From: Anaerolineae bacterium
GTDB taxonomy: Bacteria > Chloroflexota > Anaerolineae > Aggregatilineales > Phototrophicaceae
Reading direction: 5' to 3'
Length of the DNA: 46,144 nucleotides
Assembly (NCBI GenBank): GCA_013360465.1
Contig: JABWBO010000024.1
Coordinates: forward strand, 1 to 46,144
The first letter of the stretch is position 1. Each line of letters starts with the position of its first letter. Position numbers and translations under genes: made by a program. A model generated the notes under the pieces. That model was given only the letters and a program-made list of their open reading frames with translations. It was not told the origin of the DNA and did no database searches. This document shows, piece after piece, positions 42,069 to 46,144 of this stretch.

Positions 42069-42080
42069 AGGACAACGCCA

Positions 42081-45000
42081 ATGGATAGTCACGCCGACGC
42101 TGAAAGAACTGGGCAGCGCTACCATCTTCTGAGGCAAATCGGCTTAGGCGGCACGGGTATCGTGTACCGCGCCTATGACCGGCTCGCCGGGCAGTTCGTT
42201 GCCCTGAAGCGACTGACACCTCCAGGAAATCCATATGGACACTTCCGCTTCACGGATGACAGCGACCAGGATGTCCGGTTAGTCATCGCCAGAGAATTCA
42301 GCGTTCTCGCCTCGCTGCGCCACCCCAATATCATCAGCGTTCTCGATTATGGTTTCGACCGCTCCGGTCAGCCCTATTTCACGATGGAGCTGCTTGAAGG
42401 CGCAAAGACTCTGCTCACTGCTGCGCGATCTCAGCCCGAACAGGCGAAGGTCGAACTGGTGGTCCAAGTCCTGCGAGCGCTGGCTTACCTTCACCGAAGA
42501 GGGGTCATCCACCGCGACCTGAAGCCGGACAATGTGCTGGTCATCGGCGATCAGGTGAAGGTGCTGGATTTCGGTCTCGCCCTATCCCGTGATCGGTCGT
42601 GGGACAACGCAGCCTCCACCTCCGGTACCCTCCCGTATATGGCTCCGGAAGTACTTAAAGGGCTGCCTGCCGACGAGCGATCGGATCTCTACGCGGTCGG
42701 GGTCATGGCATACGAACTGTTTGCGGATCATCATCCCTTCGCATCGGATAGGCTCGACATTGTCGAATATGCCCATGCGATTCAGACTCGCGTCCCCGAT
42801 TTCGGCTCTGTGGACATTTCCGAGCCGCTGGCTCATGTGATCGCCAGACTCCTAGCGAAACACCCGGAAAACCGGTTTCCCACCGCGCGCGCCGTCATCA
42901 CCGCGCTGTCGAGGGCGACCGGGATGTTTGTCCCGGTGGAAACCTCGGCTGTTCGCGAGAGCTTCATCCAGTCCGCGCGTTTTGTGGGACGGGAAAACGA
43001 ACTCCGCATTTTGCAGGGCGCGCTCGAGGAAACCGCTCATGGTCTGGGCAGCGCCAGGCTGATCGGCGGGGAAAGCGGGGTCGGCAAGTCGCGCTTGCTC
43101 AGCGAGGTGCGGACACACGCTCTGGTCCAGGGGATGGTCGTCATGCAGGGGCAGGTCGAGGAAACACGCGGCGGCTACCAGCCATGGCGCGACATCCTCC
43201 GATGGCTGGCGCTCCTGGTCGAGCCCAACAACCTCGAAGCGAGCATTCTTCGGACTATCGTCCCGGATCTGGGACGGCTGCTCGGCAAGGAAATTGCCGA
43301 AGCGCCGGAAATCGCCCCGCAGCACGCCCAGCAGCGGCTGTTCGACACGGTGACCGCCATGATCCAGCGGTTGTCTCGTCCACTTCTGATCGTGATGGAA
43401 GACCTGCAGTGGGCAAGCGCTGAAACCCTCGCACTGTTCCTCGCTATGGCGCGCGCCATAGCCGAGCGTCCGAGCGTCCTGTTGGGGAGTTATCGCAGCG
43501 ACGAGGAACCGAGACTCCCCACCAACCTGGAGGGTATCCAGCTGATCCGTCTGAGCAGGTTCTCGCAGAAGGATATCGAGCAGCTCAGCAGCTCGATGCT
43601 GGGCGAAGCCGGCAGCGATGCGGCTGTAGTCGAACTGCTTCAGCGTGAAACGGAGGGCAATGCCTTCTTCATGGTTGAAGTGGTGCGGGCACTTGCCGAA
43701 GAGGCTGGTCAACTGGAAAGCGTTGGGCAGGTGGGGCTGCCAGATCGCGTCTTCACCGGCGGCATCCAGCGGATTCTCCGACGAAGGATTGAGCGCGTCG
43801 CTCCGGAAGATCGGGAACTTCTGCGCTTAGTCGCCGTCGCTGGTCATCAGGTTGATCCGGCGATTCTGCCGGCATTGGCACCTCAACAGCACATTTCCAT
43901 CTGGCTGACTGCCTGTGCCGACGTGACCGTCCTTGAAATCCAGGATGGGCGCTGGCATTTCACGCATGACCAACTGCGCGAGGCTGTACTCGACAGCGTC
44001 CCGGATGTGGAGCGCGCTGCGCTTCACCGTCAGGTGGCGCTAGCCATCGAAACCACTTATGAAGACCTGACCGATCAGGCGGGGGCACTCGCCTATCACT
44101 GGTCCAAAGCGGGCAATCGCGAACATGAGTGCCGCTACAGCAGCATCGCTGGTCGGCAGGCGGCGCAGCGCTTTTCCAACGCAGAGGCGATCACTTATTT
44201 ACGGCGCGCGCTGGAACTGACGGAAACATCGCGCATCACGATCATGTACGAACTATCGCGCGTCCTGACGGCGGTGGGAGACTGGCTGGCTGCCAGCGAT
44301 GTTCTGCGGCAGACGCTGGACCGGACTCCAGATTCTGTCGAAGAACAGCGCTCGCAAGGTTACTGCCTTCGACTCCTGGGGTACTTCCTCATCACGCATC
44401 AGGGTCAGTACGAAGAGGGCTATGCCCGCCTGGCGACCGCACAGGACATCTTCCTGAAGCTCAAGGAGGCTTCCGGTCTGCTCCTGGTCAACTCGACCCT
44501 GGGTCATGCCAAGCTGAGCCAGGGCGACTACGCCGCCAGCCTCGGCTATTTCGAGAAGCAGCGTGCGCTCGCCTCAGAGATCGGCGACCAACGAGGAATC
44601 AGCGATGCCGTCCGCAATATCGGGCACGTCCATGCACAGCAGAACGATCTCAAACCGGCGCTCGCCTGTTTTGAGCAGTCGCTAGAAATATCTACCGCGC
44701 TGAACGATCTGCGAAACATCGCCGCCAACCATGGCAGCCTGGGGGTCCTTTACGCCAACAGCGGCGACATCAGGCATGCGCTCGATCATTATCTCCTGCA
44801 GCTCGACGCCTTTCAGCGGATCGGCGACAGCTCCGGCTATGCCAATTCGATCATCGCCATCGGGTCCCTGTTCAGGCTGCTGGGCGATCACGCCAAGGCA
44901 TTATCCTACTGCGCTCACGGACTAGAAACCTGCGTGCGCCTGGATGATCAGTTGGGCGTCTCGATTGGCTTGATCTATATGGCAGAGAGTTATCTGGATA

Positions 45001-45572
45001 TGCGCCGCTATGATGACGGACAAACGTGCGCTGCGCTCGCTATTGCGGTGGCGCGCCGCCTGCAGCGCGCATACCATCTCGCCGGTTATTTGACCACCAG
45101 CGCTCAACTCTCGCTCGCGCAGCAGGAGTATCATGCGGCGCAGCAGAGCGTTGCCGAAATCATGGAACTCGCCAACCGGCTCGGAAGCCGCAGCATCCAA
45201 TTCACCGCGCGCCTGCTGGATATTCAGGTCCGGTATGCTTTGGGGGGACTCACGCGCGCCGCCGCTGTGGAACAGCTGCAGGGGATGTCCGGCTCATGGT
45301 CTGACCGGGAACAGGAGGCAGATCTGCATTATGTCTTGTGGCAGATCGACAAAGGACAGGCGGCAGCCCGTCAAGCCGCCGCCGCGTTGTATCGTGAACT
45401 ATATGGCAGTTCACCAAGGGATGCGTTCAACAGACGCTATCACGAAATCACCAATGAGACGCTTCCCCAGCAGCCCCAATTCCCACAGCTGTTGGATATC
45501 CTTCCCGCCAAACCGGTTGACCTGCCAACGCTGCTGAAGTCAACCGAACGCTGGACAAATCAGTTGGGATAG
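42081..45572 (+). CDS. PknK-like Ser/Thr protein kinase with AAA-type ATPase and TPR domains
   Basis: A 1163-residue cytoplasmic multidomain protein. Residues ~14-275 are a Hanks-type kinase: glycine loop GLGGTG (21-26), K43, HRD at 144-146 with K148 and N151, DFG at 163-165, APE at 188-190, so it should be active. Residues ~298-560 are an AAA/STAND-type ATPase (FVGRENELRIL, Walker A GGESGVGKSR at 327-336, Walker B-like LLIVMEDLQW), as in MalT and PknK regulators. The rest, ~650-1110, is a run of TPR repeats (for example AACFEQSLEISTAL-type helices). There is no membrane segment and no C-terminal DNA-binding domain, so it probably signals by phosphorylation. AAGGA precedes the ATG. Confidence 0.92.
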   Translation: MDSHADAERTGQRYHLLRQIGLGGTGIVYRAYDRLAGQFVALKRLTPPGNPYGHFRFTDDSDQDVRLVIAREFSVLASLRHPNIISVLDYGFDRSGQPYFTMELLEGAKTLLTAARSQPEQAKVELVVQVLRALAYLHRRGVIHRDLKPDNVLVIGDQVKVLDFGLALSRDRSWDNAASTSGTLPYMAPEVLKGLPADERSDLYAVGVMAYELFADHHPFASDRLDIVEYAHAIQTRVPDFGSVDISEPLAHVIARLLAKHPENRFPTARAVITALSRATGMFVPVETSAVRESFIQSARFVGRENELRILQGALEETAHGLGSARLIGGESGVGKSRLLSEVRTHALVQGMVVMQGQVEETRGGYQPWRDILRWLALLVEPNNLEASILRTIVPDLGRLLGKEIAEAPEIAPQHAQQRLFDTVTAMIQRLSRPLLIVMEDLQWASAETLALFLAMARAIAERPSVLLGSYRSDEEPRLPTNLEGIQLIRLSRFSQKDIEQLSSSMLGEAGSDAAVVELLQRETEGNAFFMVEVVRALAEEAGQLESVGQVGLPDRVFTGGIQRILRRRIERVAPEDRELLRLVAVAGHQVDPAILPALAPQQHISIWLTACADVTVLEIQDGRWHFTHDQLREAVLDSVPDVERAALHRQVALAIETTYEDLTDQAGALAYHWSKAGNREHECRYSSIAGRQAAQRFSNAEAITYLRRALELTETSRITIMYELSRVLTAVGDWLAASDVLRQTLDRTPDSVEEQRSQGYCLRLLGYFLITHQGQYEEGYARLATAQDIFLKLKEASGLLLVNSTLGHAKLSQGDYAASLGYFEKQRALASEIGDQRGISDAVRNIGHVHAQQNDLKPALACFEQSLEISTALNDLRNIAANHGSLGVLYANSGDIRHALDHYLLQLDAFQRIGDSSGYANSIIAIGSLFRLLGDHAKALSYCAHGLETCVRLDDQLGVSIGLIYMAESYLDMRRYDDGQTCAALAIAVARRLQRAYHLAGYLTTSAQLSLAQQEYHAAQQSVAEIMELANRLGSRSIQFTARLLDIQVRYALGGLTRAAAVEQLQGMSGSWSDREQEADLHYVLWQIDKGQAAARQAAAALYRELYGSSPRDAFNRRYHEITNETLPQQPQFPQLLDILPAKPVDLPTLLKSTERWTNQLG

Positions 45573-45634
45573 TCTGCGTGGTCAGAACACACGGTTTGAG
45601 ATCATCAATCGTCTACAGTTCCGTCCCACTGGCG

Positions 45635-45796
45635 CTAGCCGGGGGTAACGCAGTTATGTCCGCAGTAAACACTGCTGGACGAAGAAGGAGGCGCTTCACC
45701 TAAACCGGTGCTATCACCTGCGCTCGCTGCAACAACACCCGCCAGAAGTGAGAACACAACCAGGAGCAGAACCAGCCCTTTTTTCACACCCCGCAT
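45635..45796 (-). CDS. small secreted peptide precursor (53 residues)
   Basis: The start at 45796 has an AAGGGA site; eight codons upstream in frame are not needed. The product begins MRGVKKGLVLLLVVFSLLAG, a basic end plus a hydrophobic core that makes a convincing signal peptide with cleavage near ASA. The mature part would be only ~27 residues, with a serine-rich stretch (SSSSS) and the tail YCGHNCVTPG, two cysteines spaced CxxxC. A promoter with 17-base spacing lies upstream on the same strand (45884-45856). I recognise no family. It is convergent with the large kinase. A secreted signal, a disulfide-bonded peptide or a modified peptide are possibilities; none is proven. Confidence 0.55.
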   Translation of the reverse strand: MRGVKKGLVLLLVVFSLLAGVVAASAGDSTGLGEAPPSSSSSVYCGHNCVTPG

Positions 45797-45855
45797 GTCT
45801 TTATCCCTTCCTGATGGCAAGGATGTCGACTTCTATGTTCCACCAGTCATAAGTC

Positions 45856-45884
45856 AGTATAGCCATGCCAAGTATTAGGATCAA
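45856..45884 (-). promoter_or_regulatory. promoter of the secreted peptide gene
   Basis: On the minus strand TTGATC (45884-45879) and TATACT (45861-45856) are exactly 17 bases apart. The -10 matches at five of six positions, the -35 at four. Transcription would start near 45849, giving a ~53-base leader before the ATG at 45796. Confidence 0.6.
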
Positions 45885-46003
45885 CGGGGTCGAAGATTTT
45901 TCGTTTTTAATTCATAAATGCCCTTGGAAAGTGGAAAACCTGTCTCCGTGTGGTGCAAGGTAGGTGGTCAGTGCCATAATTTCAGTGAATCACGAATTGC
46001 TTA

Positions 46004-46091
46004 ACCTCACCCCGTTTCGCTACGCTCAACCGCCCCTCTCCGTGCGGAGCTATGCATTACCCACAAGTCGGGGAGGGGTTGAAAGTGGGGT
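46004..46091. repeat. imperfect inverted repeat with C-rich and G-rich arms
   Basis: ACCCC (46009-46013) pairs with GGGGT (46087-46091), TCAACC (46026-46031) with GGTTGA (46077-46082), and the following GCCCCTCTCCG approximately with the G-rich right arm. This kind of CCTCACCCC...GGGGAGGGG element looks like a dispersed intergenic repeat. It lies just upstream of the gene that starts at 46119. Confidence 0.45.
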
Positions 46092-46118
46092 AGAATAGGA
46101 GATGTTGAGGGAAGAATT

Positions 46119-46144
46119 ATGAGCCAACCATCAAACGCTCTCCT
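46119..46144 (+). CDS. start of a gene cut by the window edge
   Basis: An ATG at 46119 is preceded by GAGGGAAG at good spacing. Only about eight codons are visible (MSQPSNAL), too few to identify the product. Confidence 0.4.

Larger units (their letters stand above)
41694..42080. other. 387-bp intergenic region between eda and the large kinase gene
   Basis: The region holds a perfect inverted repeat CGATGT-GACTCT-ACATCG (41862-41879), a candidate short coding sequence (41940-42068) and a candidate promoter (42007-42034). The AAAGGA ribosome site of eda lies at its left end and an AAGGA site for the kinase at its right end. No RNA gene was recognised. Confidence 0.4.
45797..46118. other. non-coding stretch at the right end
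   Basis: About 320 bases of comparatively AT-rich DNA. It contains the peptide promoter, a region with T-runs near 45897-45907, and the inverted repeat at 46009-46091. I see no convincing gene here. Confidence 0.4.

Noticed and set aside
1-46144. CRISPR array, prophage, insertion sequence or tRNA/rRNA genes
   Set aside because: No regularly spaced direct repeats, integrase/transposase frames or cloverleaf/rRNA sequences were seen by eye on either strand.

Overview
The window is high-GC bacterial DNA with densely packed operons and no rRNA, tRNA, CRISPR array, insertion sequence or phage gene that I can see. Several features suggest a Chloroflexota bacterium, perhaps of the Anaerolineae type: a fused MetV-MetF, an F420-type DUF385 protein, LLM oxidoreductase plus hydantoinase, DUF5107-TPR and GH172-like proteins, a PknK-like giant kinase, and GGGC-stem palindromes between genes. 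This assignment is inference from gene content; no marker gene is present.

Layout. (1) 156-9408, minus: a formate dehydrogenase and molybdenum-cofactor operon (fdhA-like catalytic subunit, mobA, a fused NuoE/NuoF-type diaphorase, an Fe-S subunit, fdhD, moeA, and a second MoeA fused to a periplasmic-binding-like domain), read from a TATAAT promoter near 9450. (2) 9496-11553: a ROK sugar kinase (plus) convergent with an amidohydrolase (minus). (3) 11752-19255, plus: a sugar operon (SIS-domain isomerase/deaminase, ABC binding protein, two permeases and no ATPase, DUF5107-TPR protein, DUF2961/GH172 furanosidase-like protein), ending in a perfect 18-bp hairpin. (4) 19412-30583, minus: MetV-MetF fusion, methyl-THF:corrinoid methyltransferase-like protein, LacD-type aldolase, FKBP isomerase, zinc-type dehydrogenase, then a five-gene signalling cassette (NarL regulator, NarX-type kinase, sugar-binding protein, CheY-like regulator, CACHE hybrid kinase). 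(5) 30774-35472, plus: a complete ytfQ-ytfR-ytfT-yjfF galactofuranose-type ABC importer, divergent from the signalling cassette across a 190-bp control region. (6) 35516-38266, minus: a DUF385 protein and a large polytopic membrane protein. (7) 38384-40888, plus: LLM oxidoreductase and D-hydantoinase/dihydropyrimidinase. (8) 41019-41693, minus: KDPG/KHG aldolase. (9) 42081-45572, plus: a 1163-residue Ser/Thr kinase-ATPase-TPR protein, followed on the minus strand by a 53-residue secreted peptide with its own good promoter. The right edge cuts a gene that starts at 46119.

How the genes may work together. The left operon makes both an NAD-linked formate dehydrogenase and much of the machinery to insert and sulfurate its cofactor. 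MetVF and the methyltransferase fit the same one-carbon economy. The centre of the window is devoted to carbohydrates. One importer lacks its ATPase and comes with unusual furanoside- or glycoside-processing proteins; a second importer looks specific for a furanose. The signalling cassette next to the second importer has its own extracytoplasmic sugar-binding protein, so it plausibly forms a sugar-sensing multi-component system that controls the divergent transporter. That cassette, the GH172/DUF5107 operon and the kinase/secreted-peptide pair are the best candidates for undescribed biology.
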